DNA of 64,000 bases from Agrobacterium vitis (GTDB lineage Bacteria > Pseudomonadota > Alphaproteobacteria > Rhizobiales > Rhizobiaceae): the NCBI RefSeq assembly GCF_013426735.1, contig NZ_AP023272.1, forward strand, positions 389,501-453,500. The letters are read 5' to 3'. Of this stretch, positions 10,097 to 21,000 are shown piece after piece. The notes under the pieces were generated by a model. The model had not been told where the DNA came from and searched no databases. It worked only from the letters and a program-made list of their open reading frames with translations. Numbering within the stretch: the first letter of the stretch is position 1; each line of letters begins with the position of its first letter. A program made the translations under genes and the position numbers.

Positions 10097-10621
10097 TTAT
10101 TTACGAACCAGCAGACTAGCCAAATCTGCAGAGATCAACTCCGCCAATTCCCGCGCAGCACGATTTTCAGCATCTCTTACAGCGCGAAGCTTGGCAAATT
10201 CCTGGGTCGGAAAGTCCACCAGCGCCACGGCCTGACGATGGGCGATACGCATGACTGAAAGGTCGCTTGCCTTCTTCAGGGTATAGTCAGCGCTGACCGT
10301 CACGCGGCCAGCTGTTGCGCGGTCGGTGCTTTCGTTGATCAGGACTTCTGTCGTGTCAGTTTTCACGACAAGCGTTAAAAAGTATTCGGGATGGGCCGGT
10401 TCACCCTGCCCACCGGCAGCAAGGAAGATCAACCGATTGCGAACCTCTTGTCCAACTCTGTCCGTTGCCGGCGAGAAGCCAATCGAGGCCATCAATTTAC
10501 GGGTGCCTAGTGCCTCGCCATAAAGCGGTCTGACCTGGCAGCCCGCAAGGGCGCCAAGCAAACCAACGGACGCGGCGAGAACCGCGCGACGGGATAAATT
10601 TACGCGTGAATCAGACGACAA
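10097..10621 (-). CDS. lptE: LPS-assembly lipoprotein LptE
   Basis: LptE is the outer-membrane lipoprotein that plugs the LptD barrel for lipopolysaccharide insertion. The 174-residue product has a signal peptide with twin arginines ([10 protein letters not shown]) and lipobox ALAGC with Cys28, then QVRPLYGE, the usual start of the mature protein in this order. The start codon is TTG, overlapping the leuS stop by 11 bases, with GAGGA about ten bases upstream; no internal Met offers an alternative before the signal. The rest is the alpha/beta LptE fold with no catalytic motif. Expression is probably coupled to leuS. Confidence 0.88.
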   Translation of the reverse strand: MSSDSRVNLSRRAVLAASVGLLGALAGCQVRPLYGEALGTRKLMASIGFSPATDRVGQEVRNRLIFLAAGGQGEPAHPEYFLTLVVKTDTTEVLINESTDRATAGRVTVSADYTLKKASDLSVMRIAHRQAVALVDFPTQEFAKLRAVRDAENRAARELAELISADLASLLVRK

Positions 10622-13241
10622 TGTTCACAATCCTCTGCGGAACCACAATGATCTTCTTAGGAGCTTGCCCTTGAAGAGCGGCTTTGACGGCATCCAGATC
10701 GAGCACCGCTTGGCTAACGGCATTCTGATCCGCATCGCGACCGATTGTCAATTCGGCCTTCTTCTTGCCGTTGATCTGTACCGGCATGACCACTTCGTTT
10801 TCAGCCACCAATTCAGCGTCGAAAACTGGCCAGTCTGCTTGCGCCACCATTCCGGAATGGCCCAGCACCGCCCAGCATTCTTCGGCCAGATGCGGCATCA
10901 TCGGCGCAATGATCTGGATCAGTATTTCTGTAGCGTTGCGCACCGCAGCGACGAAGCTGGTATCTGCGTTTCCGGATGCCACCTGCGTCAGCGGCGCTGC
11001 CAGAGTGTTGAGCAACTCGTAGATCCGCGCCACAGCCTTGTTGAACGCCAGTTTGTCCAGATCGGCACCGACAGCCTGCAAGGTCTTGTGGGCAGCTTGA
11101 GAAACCGCCCTGCCCGGACCATCCTTAGCCGGAGTCGATGCAGAGGTTCTCAGCACGTCAGCAGCCTCGGAAATCAGCCGCCAAAGCCGCTGGACGAAGC
11201 GATGCGAGCCTTCGATACCGGCTTCCGACCAGATCACGTCCCGATCCGGTGGTGAATCCGACAAAACGAAAAAGCGGGCGGTATCGGCGCCGTAGGAGCC
11301 CAGAATATCATCGGGGTCGATGACGTTCTTTTTCGACTTCGACATTTTTTCAACGGAGCCAATCGTCACTTCCTCGCCGGAGGACAAAAGGAAGGCGCGG
11401 CGTGTGCCATCGACATCCTCGACGCGGATATCGGCAGGCGCCACCCATTCGCCATTCGCGCCGCTGCCAAGGCGGTAGGTCTCGTGGACGACCATGCCCT
11501 GGGTAAACAGACCCTTGAATGGTTCGCTGACGGCCACATGGCCGGTTTCCCGCATGGCGCGGGTGAAGAAGCGGGAATAGAGCAGGTGCAGGATCGCGTG
11601 CTCAATGCCGCCGATATATTGATCGACTGGCAGCCAATGATTGGCCACAGCCGGATCGGTCGGCTTATCTTCCCATGGTGCCGTGAAACGGGTGTAATAC
11701 CAGCTAGAATCGACAAATGTGTCCATCGTATCGGTTTCACGCCGGGCTGCCTTGCCACAGCACGGGCAGGAAACGTTGCGCCAGGTTGGGTGGCGGTCCA
11801 GCGGGTTGCCGGGTACATCGAAGGTGACGTCATCCGGCAGCTTGACCGGCAGATCCTGTTTCGGGACTGGAACAACACCGCAGTCATCGCAGTGAATGAC
11901 CGGGATCGGGCAGCCCCAATAGCGCTGGCGTGACACGCCCCAGTCGCGCAGGCGGAAGTTTACCCGACGCTCTGCGACAGGTTCATTGCCGAGCTGTGCA
12001 GCGGTGAGTTTGCCTGCGACGACATCGAAGGCCTCCTGTGTCGTTAAACCGTCCAGAAAGCGGGAATTGATCATCACGCCATCGCCGTCATAAGCGGTAT
12101 CGCTGACGGTAAAGCTTGCGGCGTCACCATCTTTTGGCATGACGACCGGCACGACCGGTAAACCATATTTCCGGGCGAAATCCAGATCTCTCTGGTCTCC
12201 GGACGGGCAGGCGAAGATCGCGCCCGTGCCATAGTCCATCAGAACGAAATTGGCGATATAGACCGGCAATTCCCAGTTGGGATCAAGCGGATGCTTGACC
12301 TTGATGCCGGTGTCCAAGCCCTTTTTCTCGGCGGTTTCCAAGGCAGCCAGCGAGGTCCCTGCCCTGCGGCATTCGTCGCAGAAGGCAGCGATGTCGCTGG
12401 ATGTTTCCGACAGCGCCTTGGCCAATGGGTGATCCGCAGCAATTGCCAGGAAGCTGGCGCCGAACAGCGTGTCAGGACGGGTCGTATAGACCTGCACGTC
12501 GGTAAAGCCCTGCGGGCCGGTGCCAGCGGCGATCTCCCAACGAATGGCAAGGCCTTCGGAACGGCCAATCCAGTTTTTCTGCATCAGCCGGACCTTTTCC
12601 GGCCAATGATCCAGCGTGTCCAGGGCGTCCAGCAAATCCTGGGCGAAATCGGTGATCTTGAAGAACCATTGGGTCAGTTCGCGCTGCTCGACCAAAGCGC
12701 CGGAGCGCCAACCGCGGCCATCGATCACCTGTTCATTGGCCAGAACCGTTTGATCGACCGGGTCCCAGTTAACTTTGGACTGCTTGCGATAGACGAGGCC
12801 CTTTTCCATCATGTCGAGGAAGAGATATTGCTGGCGTTGGTAATATTCGACATCGCAGGTGGCGAATTCACGCGACCAGTCCAGCGACAGGCCCATGGAT
12901 TTCAGCTGGGCGCGCATGGAGGCGATATTCTGGTAGGTCCAGTCCTTGGGATGAACCTTGTTCTGCATGGCGGCGTTTTCGGCGGGCATGCCGAAAGCGT
13001 CCCAACCCATTGGATGCAGGACATTATAGCCGCGGGCGCGTTTGTAGCGGGCCACGACATCGCCCATGGCATAATTGCGCACATGGCCGATGTGAATCCG
13101 GCCAGACGGGTAGGGGAACATTTCGAGTACGTAGTATTTTTCGCGAGGATCGTTGTTATCGGTCTCGAAGATTTTCGCCTCAGACCATTTTTCCTGCCAA
13201 CGAGGTTCCGCATCGCGCGGATTGTAACGTTCTGTACTCAT
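10611..13241 (-). CDS. leuS: leucine--tRNA ligase
   Basis: LeuS charges tRNA-Leu. The 876-residue class I synthetase has the HIGH signature as [15 protein letters not shown] near residue 45, a full CP1 editing domain with [12 protein letters not shown], the paired Cys clusters ([12 protein letters not shown] and CPCCGKAA), and the KMSKS loop as [10 protein letters not shown] near residue 615, followed by the anticodon-binding and C-terminal domains. Length is normal for the bacterial enzyme. It is the first gene of a - strand run with lptE and possibly holA. Confidence 0.98.
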   Translation of the reverse strand: MSTERYNPRDAEPRWQEKWSEAKIFETDNNDPREKYYVLEMFPYPSGRIHIGHVRNYAMGDVVARYKRARGYNVLHPMGWDAFGMPAENAAMQNKVHPKDWTYQNIASMRAQLKSMGLSLDWSREFATCDVEYYQRQQYLFLDMMEKGLVYRKQSKVNWDPVDQTVLANEQVIDGRGWRSGALVEQRELTQWFFKITDFAQDLLDALDTLDHWPEKVRLMQKNWIGRSEGLAIRWEIAAGTGPQGFTDVQVYTTRPDTLFGASFLAIAADHPLAKALSETSSDIAAFCDECRRAGTSLAALETAEKKGLDTGIKVKHPLDPNWELPVYIANFVLMDYGTGAIFACPSGDQRDLDFARKYGLPVVPVVMPKDGDAASFTVSDTAYDGDGVMINSRFLDGLTTQEAFDVVAGKLTAAQLGNEPVAERRVNFRLRDWGVSRQRYWGCPIPVIHCDDCGVVPVPKQDLPVKLPDDVTFDVPGNPLDRHPTWRNVSCPCCGKAARRETDTMDTFVDSSWYYTRFTAPWEDKPTDPAVANHWLPVDQYIGGIEHAILHLLYSRFFTRAMRETGHVAVSEPFKGLFTQGMVVHETYRLGSGANGEWVAPADIRVEDVDGTRRAFLLSSGEEVTIGSVEKMSKSKKNVIDPDDILGSYGADTARFFVLSDSPPDRDVIWSEAGIEGSHRFVQRLWRLISEAADVLRTSASTPAKDGPGRAVSQAAHKTLQAVGADLDKLAFNKAVARIYELLNTLAAPLTQVASGNADTSFVAAVRNATEILIQIIAPMMPHLAEECWAVLGHSGMVAQADWPVFDAELVAENEVVMPVQINGKKKAELTIGRDADQNAVSQAVLDLDAVKAALQGQAPKKIIVVPQRIVNIVV

Positions 13242-13386
13242 GGGATGCTACGTCCGGATTGCTTGAAAATTTGGGTGGACCTTCACCATGAAACAGCTCT
13301 AGCGTCAAGGTTTTGCGCCGGAATCGGGCCATCCTGGGACGCATTCCTTGCTGCGGTGCCTATAATGCACTTGCAAGGCTCTTGCC

Positions 13387-13408
13387 TTTCGCGGCCAGTG
13401 CCGCGAAA
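13387..13408. repeat. perfect hairpin upstream of the YggS-type gene
   Basis: TTTCGCGGC (13387-13395) and GCCGCGAAA (13400-13408) form a nine-base-pair stem with a CAGT loop, 33 bases before the start of the next gene, in the divergent gap with leuS. No T-run follows, so a leader or repeat role is as likely as termination. Confidence 0.6.
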
Positions 13409-13441
13409 ACAGGCGGAATTTCAAAATACGGATTGCTGGCG

Positions 13442-14101
13442 ATGACCATTGAAGAACGACTGGATGAGGTACGGACCCGGATCGCCGCTGCGGCCGAAGA
13501 CGCTGATCGCAACCCCGAAGCGGTCACGCTGGTCGCGGTTTCCAAAACCTTCGATGCGGAGGCGATCCGCCCGGTCATTCTGCATGGCCAGCGGGTGTTC
13601 GGTGAAAACCGCGTGCAGGAATCGCAAGGAAAATGGCCGGAACTGAAAGCCGAAACACCTGGGATCGAGCTGCATTTGATCGGACCTTTGCAATCCAACA
13701 AGGCTGCGGAAGCCGTGGCGCTGTTCGATGTGATTGAGACGGTAGACCGGGAAAAGATCGCGCGCGCGCTGGCCGAGGAAATGGCAAAGCAGGACCGGAG
13801 GCTGTGCCTGTATGTGCAGGTCAATACCGGCCTGGAGCCGCAAAAGGCGGGCATTGCCCCACAGGACACGGTGGATTTTGTCACGCTTTGCCGGTCAGAA
13901 CTCGGCCTCGATATTGTGGGACTGATGTGCATTCCGCCAGCCGATGAAAATCCCGGGCCGCATTTCGCCCTTCTGGCGAAGCTGGCCGGGCAATGCGGCG
14001 TTGAACGCTTGTCGATGGGCATGTCGGGTGATTACGAGACGGCAATTGCCTTCGGCGCCACGAGTGTGCGGGTGGGATCGGCGATTTTCGGCCATCGCTG
14101 A
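13442..14101 (+). CDS. YggS/PLPBP family PLP-homeostasis protein
   Basis: YggS proteins bind pyridoxal phosphate and keep B6 and amino-acid pools in balance; no enzymatic reaction is known. The 219-residue protein starts MTIEERLDEV and has the PLP lysine K35 in TLVAVSKTF, HLIGPLQSNKA at about residue 80, and the terminal MGMSGDYETAIAFGATSVR phosphate-binding stretch. The frame is open upstream for 43 more codons but that segment has no family similarity that I can see. It is divergent from leuS and convergent with trcR. Confidence 0.93.
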   Translation: MTIEERLDEVRTRIAAAAEDADRNPEAVTLVAVSKTFDAEAIRPVILHGQRVFGENRVQESQGKWPELKAETPGIELHLIGPLQSNKAAEAVALFDVIETVDREKIARALAEEMAKQDRRLCLYVQVNTGLEPQKAGIAPQDTVDFVTLCRSELGLDIVGLMCIPPADENPGPHFALLAKLAGQCGVERLSMGMSGDYETAIAFGATSVRVGSAIFGHR

Positions 14102-14144
14102 CAGCTCGTTCAATAATCGCCGCTGGCCGTCTGCAATCAGAATA

Positions 14145-14172
14145 AAACCCCGGGGCGGAGCCACCGGGGTTT
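14145..14172. terminator. bidirectional terminator
   Basis: AAACCCCGG (14145-14153) and CCGGGGTTT (14164-14172) form a stem flanked by A-rich and T-rich sequence. It lies between the convergent YggS-type gene and trcR and could serve both. Confidence 0.75.
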
Positions 14173-14198
14173 GAATTTTCCACAATGAAAGCTGAGGA

Positions 14199-14894
14199 TC
14201 AGTACTGATCGTCTTCTTCTTCGGGAGTGGTCGATTTCAGCGATTGCAGCTTCTTGAACACGGCATTGGCATCGATTTCCTTTTCCTCTTCCTGGGCGTA
14301 GAAATCGAGATGTTCGGTCTGCGAAGCCGATTGCAGGGTGGCGCCCAGCTCGGCAGCCGTCGGCAGAGGCCGGCCCTTCGAGGCCTTTTCCACTTCCATG
14401 TCCAGATCGATCTGGCTGCACAGGCCAAGCGTCACAGGGTCCATCGGCGCGAGATTGGCCGAATTCCAGTGGCTGCGGTCGCGGATCTGCTCGATCGTGC
14501 TCTTGGTGGTGCCGACCAGCCGGGAAATCTGCGCATCCTTCAGCTCAGGATGATTGCGCACCAGCCAGAGAATGGCGTTCGGGCGGTCCTGACGCTTGGA
14601 GACCGGCGTATAGCGGGGGCCACGGCGCTTCGAATCAGGCACGCGCACCTTCGGTTCGGAAATCTTCAGCTTGTGGGCAATATCTTTTTCGCCGCGCGCG
14701 ATCTCGTCGCGGGAAAGCTGGCCGGTGGCAATGGGATCAAGACCCTTGATGCCTTGCGCGGCTTCGCCATCGGCAATGGCTTTTACCTCAAGCGGGTGCA
14801 GCTTGCAGAACTGGGCGATCTGCTCGAATGACAGCGCCGTATTGTCTACGAGCCATACGGCCGTTGCCTTTGGCATAAGCAGTGTCTGGGCCAT
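14199..14894 (-). CDS. trcR: DUF1013/TrcR-type cell-cycle transcriptional regulator
   Basis: DUF1013 proteins are restricted to alphaproteobacteria and the characterised members (TrcR) associate with transcription and cell-cycle control. The 231-residue protein starts MAQTLLMPKATAVWLVDNT with AAGGAT upstream; the frame extends 25 codons further but without family features. It has a first helix-turn-helix-like segment (LSFEQIAQFCKLHPLEVKAI), a second (LKDAQISRLVGTTKSTIEQI), and an acidic C-terminus EEEDDQY. A six-base GC hairpin (14919-14934) lies in its leader. Direct gene targets cannot be read from sequence. Confidence 0.85.
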   Translation of the reverse strand: MAQTLLMPKATAVWLVDNTALSFEQIAQFCKLHPLEVKAIADGEAAQGIKGLDPIATGQLSRDEIARGEKDIAHKLKISEPKVRVPDSKRRGPRYTPVSKRQDRPNAILWLVRNHPELKDAQISRLVGTTKSTIEQIRDRSHWNSANLAPMDPVTLGLCSQIDLDMEVEKASKGRPLPTAAELGATLQSASQTEHLDFYAQEEEKEIDANAVFKKLQSLKSTTPEEEDDQY

Positions 14895-15183
14895 GCAATT
14901 ACAATCCTTCTGTAGGTACGCGCCGTCGGGCGCGAGCCGTGGATACAACCAGAATTTCCGGGAAATCAACGGCTATATACGCCGGTTGACGCAGAAATGC
15001 AATTCTTTGAAAGACAAATGACCTTTGTCTAATTGCCGCCATGTGGCGACCTGATAAGAATTGGCAGTATGACACCTATATCATGATGCAGAGCCACTGC
15101 ACCGCGTCATGCCAGGTCGCATGTTGAGAGAGGTGAGGAGCTCTCCGCAGCCTGTCATGGCTGCGTCACATCAGGAGGATTTC

Positions 15184-17139
15184 ATGTCTGCGAAGACCTA
15201 TACCGTTTTAAAGGCCGCCAAGGCCCAGGCTTTGATCGATAACGACAAATACCTGAAATGGTACGAGGAAAGCATTGAGGAGCCGGAGAAGTTCTGGTCC
15301 AAGCACGGCAAGCGGATCGATTGGTTCAAGCCGTATACCAAGGCCAAGAACACCAGTTTCAAGGGCAAGGTGCCGATCAAATGGTTCGAGGACGGGCTGA
15401 CCAATGTCTCCTATAATTGTATCGACCGGCATCTGAAAACCCATGGCGAGCGCACCGCGATCATCTGGGAAGGCGACAATCCCTATATCGACAAGCGGAT
15501 CACCTATAACCAGCTTTATGACAATGTCTGCCGGCTTGCCAATGTGCTGAAGGCGCATGGTGTCAAGAAGGGCGACCGCGTTACAATCTATATGCCCATG
15601 GTGCCGGAAGCGACCTATGCCATGCTGGCGTGTTCGCGTATCGGTGCTGTGCATTCGGTGGTGTTTGGCGGTTTTTCGCCTGAAGCCCTGGCTGGCCGGA
15701 TCGTCGATTGCGAATCGACCTTCGTGATCACCTGTGACGAAGGGGTGCGCGGCGGCAAGCCGGTGGCCCTCAAGGAAAACACCGATGTCGCCATCGACAT
15801 TGCAGCGAAACAATATGTCATCGTCAACAAGGTGTTGGTGGTGCGCCGTACCGGCGGCAAGGTCGGCTGGGCTCCGGGGCGCGATCTCTGGTACCATCAG
15901 GAAATCGCCAAGGTGAAGCCGGATTGCCCGCCGGTGAAGATGAAGGCGGAAGATCCGCTGTTCATTCTCTACACGTCCGGCTCCACCGGCAAGCCAAAGG
16001 GCGTGCTGCACACGACCGGTGGCTATCTCGTCTATGCGGCGATGACTCACGAATATGTGTTCGACTACAAGGACGGCGAGATATTCTGGTGCTCGGCAGA
16101 CGTGGGTTGGGTGACCGGCCATTCCTATATCGTCTACGGGCCGCTGGCCAATTGCGCGACGACGCTGATGTTCGAAGGTGTGCCCAATTTCCCCGATCAG
16201 GGACGGTTCTGGGAAATTATCGACAAGCACAAGGTCAATATTTTCTATACCGCACCCACCGCCATCCGTTCGCTGATGGGGGCCGGAGACGATTTCGTCA
16301 AGCGCTCCTCGCGCTCCAGCCTGCGATTGCTGGGCTCGGTCGGTGAGCCGATCAATCCGGAGGCCTGGGAATGGTATTATAACGTGGTCGGTGATCAGCG
16401 CTGCCCGATTGTCGATACCTGGTGGCAGACCGAGACCGGTGGCATTCTCATCAGCCCCCTGCCCGGAGCCACGGATCTCAAGCCCGGTTCCGCGACCCGG
16501 CCGTTCTTCGGCGTCAAGCCGGAGTTGGTGGACAATGAAGGCAAGGTGCTGGAGGGGGCTGCCGATGGCAATCTCTGCCTGATCGATAGCTGGCCGGGTC
16601 AGGCGCGGACGATTTATGGCGACCACAATCGCTTCGTCCAGACCTATTTTTCCACCTATAAGGGCAAGTATTTCACCGGTGACGGCTGCCGTCGTGACGA
16701 GGACGGCTATTACTGGATCACCGGTCGCGTCGATGACGTGCTGAATGTGTCAGGTCACCGTCTGGGGACTGCCGAGGTGGAATCGGCGCTGGTCTCGCAT
16801 CATCTGGTCTCGGAAGCCGCCGTGGTCGGTTATCCGCACGGCATAAAGGGCCAGGGGATTTATTGCTATGTGACGCTGATGGCGGGCCATGAGGGCGATG
16901 AGGAGTTGCGCCAGACGCTGATCAAGCATGTCCGTTCCGAAATCGGCCCGATTGCCTCTCCCGACAAGGTTCAGTTCGCTCCCGGCCTGCCGAAAACCCG
17001 GTCCGGCAAGATCATGCGTCGTATCCTGCGCAAGATCGCCGAGGACGATTTTGGCGCGCTGGGCGATACATCGACGCTCGCCGATCCTGGCGTTGTCGAT
17101 GACTTGATTGCCAACCGGCAGAACAAAGCATCCGCCTGA
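15184..17139 (+). CDS. acsA: acetyl-coenzyme A synthetase
   Basis: Acs activates acetate to acetyl-CoA through acetyl-AMP. The 651-residue protein has the length of classical bacterial Acs. Motifs are the AMP-binding loop [19 protein letters not shown], the WWQTETGG block, and the C-terminal hinge and lysine region [15 protein letters not shown]; the catalytic Lys is residue 609, the position acetylated in characterised Acs enzymes. AGGAGG lies about six bases before the ATG. A longer frame begins at 15109 but lacks family similarity. It stands alone, divergent from trcR. Confidence 0.97.
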   Translation: MSAKTYTVLKAAKAQALIDNDKYLKWYEESIEEPEKFWSKHGKRIDWFKPYTKAKNTSFKGKVPIKWFEDGLTNVSYNCIDRHLKTHGERTAIIWEGDNPYIDKRITYNQLYDNVCRLANVLKAHGVKKGDRVTIYMPMVPEATYAMLACSRIGAVHSVVFGGFSPEALAGRIVDCESTFVITCDEGVRGGKPVALKENTDVAIDIAAKQYVIVNKVLVVRRTGGKVGWAPGRDLWYHQEIAKVKPDCPPVKMKAEDPLFILYTSGSTGKPKGVLHTTGGYLVYAAMTHEYVFDYKDGEIFWCSADVGWVTGHSYIVYGPLANCATTLMFEGVPNFPDQGRFWEIIDKHKVNIFYTAPTAIRSLMGAGDDFVKRSSRSSLRLLGSVGEPINPEAWEWYYNVVGDQRCPIVDTWWQTETGGILISPLPGATDLKPGSATRPFFGVKPELVDNEGKVLEGAADGNLCLIDSWPGQARTIYGDHNRFVQTYFSTYKGKYFTGDGCRRDEDGYYWITGRVDDVLNVSGHRLGTAEVESALVSHHLVSEAAVVGYPHGIKGQGIYCYVTLMAGHEGDEELRQTLIKHVRSEIGPIASPDKVQFAPGLPKTRSGKIMRRILRKIAEDDFGALGDTSTLADPGVVDDLIANRQNKASA

Positions 17140-17460
17140 GACTATTTTTCTTAGGTTTGCAAAGGGGGCGGGGTCTCTCCGCCCCTTTACCAAGTCGCTC
17201 ACGCATTGTCTCTGTGAACGAATAAGAAAACGAACTATCGGCTTCAATGGCAGTTCATATTTTCCGCATTTTCAAGCGGAACTGGCCGGGTTTTGAATGG
17301 CACTCGTAAAGTGCAATTAAACAGACTATATGGGGGATCTTACTGCGGAACGACCCTTACCTGACCTTCGAGCCGGTCGGTGACAGGCCTCCACAGTCCA
17401 TTCGAGTGTTATGGCGGGTGCGCGATGTCAGTCCTGCGCGGCGCTGTAGTAGGAGTTCCC
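17140..17460 (+). other. gap with acsA terminator
   Basis: AAAGGGGGCGG (17161-17171) pairs with CCGCCCCTTT (17179-17188) with one bulged G, making a probable acsA terminator. The remaining 270 bases show no gene or clear repeat. Confidence 0.55.
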
Positions 17461-17904
17461 ATGGCCCGGGTAGACCAATCCGACGACTGGCGCGAAAAAC
17501 ACGCGCCGACAATCAGCACGTTCGAGTCGCTGGCGATCGAAGCTTTCGGCAATTTACCGAAGGAGTTTCGGGACCTGACCGGAAACCTGATCATCGAGAT
17601 TGCCGATTTTCCCACCGACGACGTATTTGAAGACATGGCCCTCGAAACGCCCTTCGATCTGTTGGGCCTGTTCGAAGGGCGCGGCATTTCCGAGCGTTTC
17701 AGCATGGAAACCGGCGAGGTGCCTAATAAGATCACTCTCTATCGCCGCCCCATTCTCGATTATTGGGCTGAGAATGAAGAAACGCTGGGCGATATCGTCA
17801 CCCATGTACTGATCCACGAGATCGGCCATCATTTCGGCCTGTCCGACGATGATATGGAGCGGATCGAGGAAAGCGTTGACGACGGAATGGCTGACCGGTC
17901 GTAA
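17461..17904 (+). CDS. Zincin_1-type metallopeptidase family protein
   Basis: This is a small putative zinc metalloprotein of the Zincin_1 family (DUF1025-like), whose substrate is unknown. The 147-residue product has the zinc motif HEIGHHFGLSDDDM near residue 118, with the His-Glu-x-x-His core and following Asp residues typical of the family. No signal peptide or membrane helix is seen, so it should be cytoplasmic. GTAGGAG precedes the ATG by about six bases. It stands between acsA and a convergent pyc. An inverted repeat GGCGGCGC/GCGCCGCC (17942-17969) follows as a possible terminator. Confidence 0.88.
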   Translation: MARVDQSDDWREKHAPTISTFESLAIEAFGNLPKEFRDLTGNLIIEIADFPTDDVFEDMALETPFDLLGLFEGRGISERFSMETGEVPNKITLYRRPILDYWAENEETLGDIVTHVLIHEIGHHFGLSDDDMERIEESVDDGMADRS

Positions 17905-17941
17905 CGCCTGCGAGACGTCAGGGAAAAGCGTCCAAGATTAG

Positions 17942-17969
17942 GGCGGCGCATCCTGAGGGACGCGCCGCC
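17942..17969 (+). terminator. probable terminator of the zincin gene
   Basis: GGCGGCGC (17942-17949) and GCGCCGCC (17962-17969) form an eight-base-pair GC stem followed by GCTTT, 38 bases past the stop codon. Confidence 0.55.
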
Positions 17970-17973
17970 GCTT

Positions 17974-18077
17974 TACAGCGCCGTGCGTTTTATAAAATGC
18001 ACAGAGGACGCTGTAACACTTTAAATCTGCTGCATAATTTTCTACTTAAATAGATTCCGATTTAAGGAATTATGCAG
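17974..18077. repeat. double palindromic intergenic repeat
   Basis: The first palindrome has outer arms TACAGCG (17974-17980) and CGCTGTA (18009-18015) enclosing GTGCGTTTTATAAAATGCAC. The second has outer arms CTGCATAATT (18030-18039) and AATTATGCAG (18068-18077) enclosing a weaker inner pair (TTAAAT/ATTTAA). It lies eight bases past the pyc end, between convergent genes. From memory, near-identical units are frequent in Agrobacterium and Rhizobium genomes. Confidence 0.8.
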
Positions 18078-18084
18078 TAGTTTG

Positions 18085-21000
18085 TTATGCCTCAAGGCCG
18101 ATCAGCAGGTCCTTGGCGTCGATCTGGTCACCCGCTTTCACCAGCACTTCGGCAATCTTGCCATCGCGTTCGGCATGCAGCGCGGTTTCCATCTTCATCG
18201 CTTCGATGGACAGCAGCACGTCCCCGGCTTTCACCGCCTGCCCGGCCGAGACGAAGACCCGCGAGATGACACCAGGCATCGGTGCGCCGATATGGGCGGC
18301 ATTGGTGGCTTCCGCCTTGCGGCGGGCGGCGGCACCGGACGCTCCATGGCTGCGGTCCGGCACCTTGATACGGCGTGGCTGGCCGTTCAGCTCGAAAAAC
18401 ATCGTAACCAGACCCTGGGCATCGGGAGCACTGGCGGCCTGATTGACGATGACCAGCGTCTTGCCTTTTTCGATTTCGGCAAACAATTCCTCGCCATCGC
18501 CCATGCCGTAGAAATAGGAATGGGTCGGCAGGACCGAGACCGGGCCATAGGTATCGGAGGCCAGGGCGAAATCGGTGAACACTTTCGGATACATCAGGTA
18601 GGACGCGAATTCGAAATCACTGACACTGCGCTCCAGCTTGTCCTCGATGGTCTTGCGTTCGGCATCGAGATCGGCGGGCGGTAAAAGCGAGCCCGGCACA
18701 GCCGTATATGGTTTTTCGCCCTTCAACGCTTTCTTTTGTAGGCTCTGCGGCCAGCCGCCGGGTGGTTGGCCGAGGTCACCCTTCAGCATCGAGACGACCG
18801 AATCAGGGAAGGCAATATCCTTATCCGGATTCTCGACATCGTCCACCGTCAGGTCCTGTGCCACCATCATCAGCGCCATATCGCCCACCACCTTGGAAGA
18901 AGGCGTGACTTTGACGATATCACCGAACATCTGGTTGACGTCGGCATAGGCCTGCGCCACCTCGTGCCAGCGGGTTTCCAGCCCTAGCGAGCGGGCCTGT
19001 TCCTTCAGGTTGGTGAACTGGCCGCCGGGCATTTCATGCAGATAGACTTCGGAGGCCGGACCCTTGAGATCGCTTTCGAAGGCTGCATATTGGCCGCGGA
19101 CCGCTTCCCAATAGAAGGAAATCCGACGAATCCATTCGGGGTCTAGCCCCGGATCGCGCTCGGTTCCGGCCAGAGCCTCGACGATCGAGCCCAGGCAGGG
19201 CTGGGACGTATTGCCTGACAGCGCATCCATGGCGGCATCCACGGCATCGACACCGGCATCAATGGCTGCCAGCACAGTGGCGGCTGAAATACCCGATGTG
19301 TCATGGGTGTGGAAATGGATCGGCAGGCTGGTCGCCTCACGCAACGCCTTGAACAAGACTTTCGCGGCTGCGGGTTTGAGCAACCCGGCCATGTCCTTGA
19401 CGGCGATGATATGGGCGCCGGCCTTTTCCAGTTCGGCGGCAAGAGACGTATAATATTTCAGATCATATTTCGGCCGGGCGCTGTTCAAGAGATCGCCAGT
19501 ATAGCAGATTGCCGCCTCGCACAGCTTGTTTTCTTCCTGCACGGCATCCATGGAGACGCGCATATTATCGACCCAGTTCAGGCAATCGAACACCCGGAAC
19601 AGGTCGATGCCGCCCTTTGCTGCCTGGCGGACAAAATATTTGACGACATTGTTGGGGTAATTGGTATAGCCGACACCGTTTGCTCCGCGCAGCAGCATTT
19701 GCAGCAGCAGGTTGGGTGCACCTTCGCGGATCAGTGCCAGCCTCTCCCACGGATCTTCTGTCAGGAACCGCATGGATACGTCAAAGGTCGCGCCGCCCCA
19801 GCATTCCAGCGAGAGTAGATTGGGCAGGGCGCGGGCGTAGACGCTGGCGATCCGGGCAATGTCATGAGTGCGCATCCGGGTGGCCAGCAGCGATTGATGG
19901 CCGTCGCGCATGGTCGTATCGGTCAAAAGCACACGCGGTTCGTTGCGCATCCACTCGGCAAAGCCCTTTGGCCCCAGTGCATCAAGCTTCTGCTTGGTGC
20001 CATCGGTGATACTGGCATCGATATAGGGAATGACCGGCTTTGCCGCCTTGTCCGAGGGCTTGGGACGGCCCTTGGTTTCCGGGTGGCCGTTGACGGTCAC
20101 GTCGGCCAGATAGGTCAGCAGCTTGGTTGCCCGGTCCTGGCGCTTGACCTGGGCGAACAGTTCCGGTGTGGTATCGATGAAGCGCGTCGTATAGGTGTTG
20201 TCGCGAAATTTCGGGTGTCCGATGATCGCTTCCAGGAAGGTCAGATTGGTGGCGACACCGCGGATACGGAATTCGCGCAGCGCCCGATCCATTCTGCTGA
20301 TCGCCTCCTGCGGCGAGCTGCCTGCGGCAGTCACTTTCACCAGCAGTGGATCATAAAAACGGGTGATGATCGCGCCGGTATAGGCAGTGCCGCCATCAAG
20401 CCGGATGCCGAAACCTGCCGCCGAGCGATAGGCGGTGATACGGCCGTAATCGGGAATGAAATTATGCTCGGGGTCCTCGGTCGTAACACGGCATTGCAGG
20501 GCATGGCCATGCAGGCGGATATCCTCTTGGCGGGGAACGCCCGATTCCGGCGTGCCGATCGCAAACCCTTCGAGGATATGGATCTGTGCCTTGACGATGT
20601 CGATACCGGTCACCACTTCGGTGACGGTATGCTCCACCTGAATGCGCGGGTTGACCTCGATGAAGTAGAATTTTCCAGTATCGGCATCCATCAGATATTC
20701 GACGGTGCCGGCACCGATATAGCCGGTGGCTCTGGCAATTTTCAGCGAATAGGCGGCAAGTTCCTGGCGCTGCTCCTCGGAAAGATAGGGGGCGGGTGCC
20801 CGTTCCACGACTTTCTGGTTGCGGCGCTGCACCGAGCAATCGCGTTCGAACAGATGCACGGCATTGCCATGGGTATCACCCAGGATCTGGCTTTCGACAT
20901 GGCGGGCATTTTCCACCAGCTTTTCCAGATAGACTTCATCCTTGCCGAAGGCCGCCTTTGCCTCGCGCTTGGCCTCCGTGACTTCGCGGGCCAGATCGCT

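Noticed and set aside
15208..16626. 472-codon - strand frame inside acsA
   Set aside because: Antisense shadow of acsA with no family motif or ribosome-binding site.
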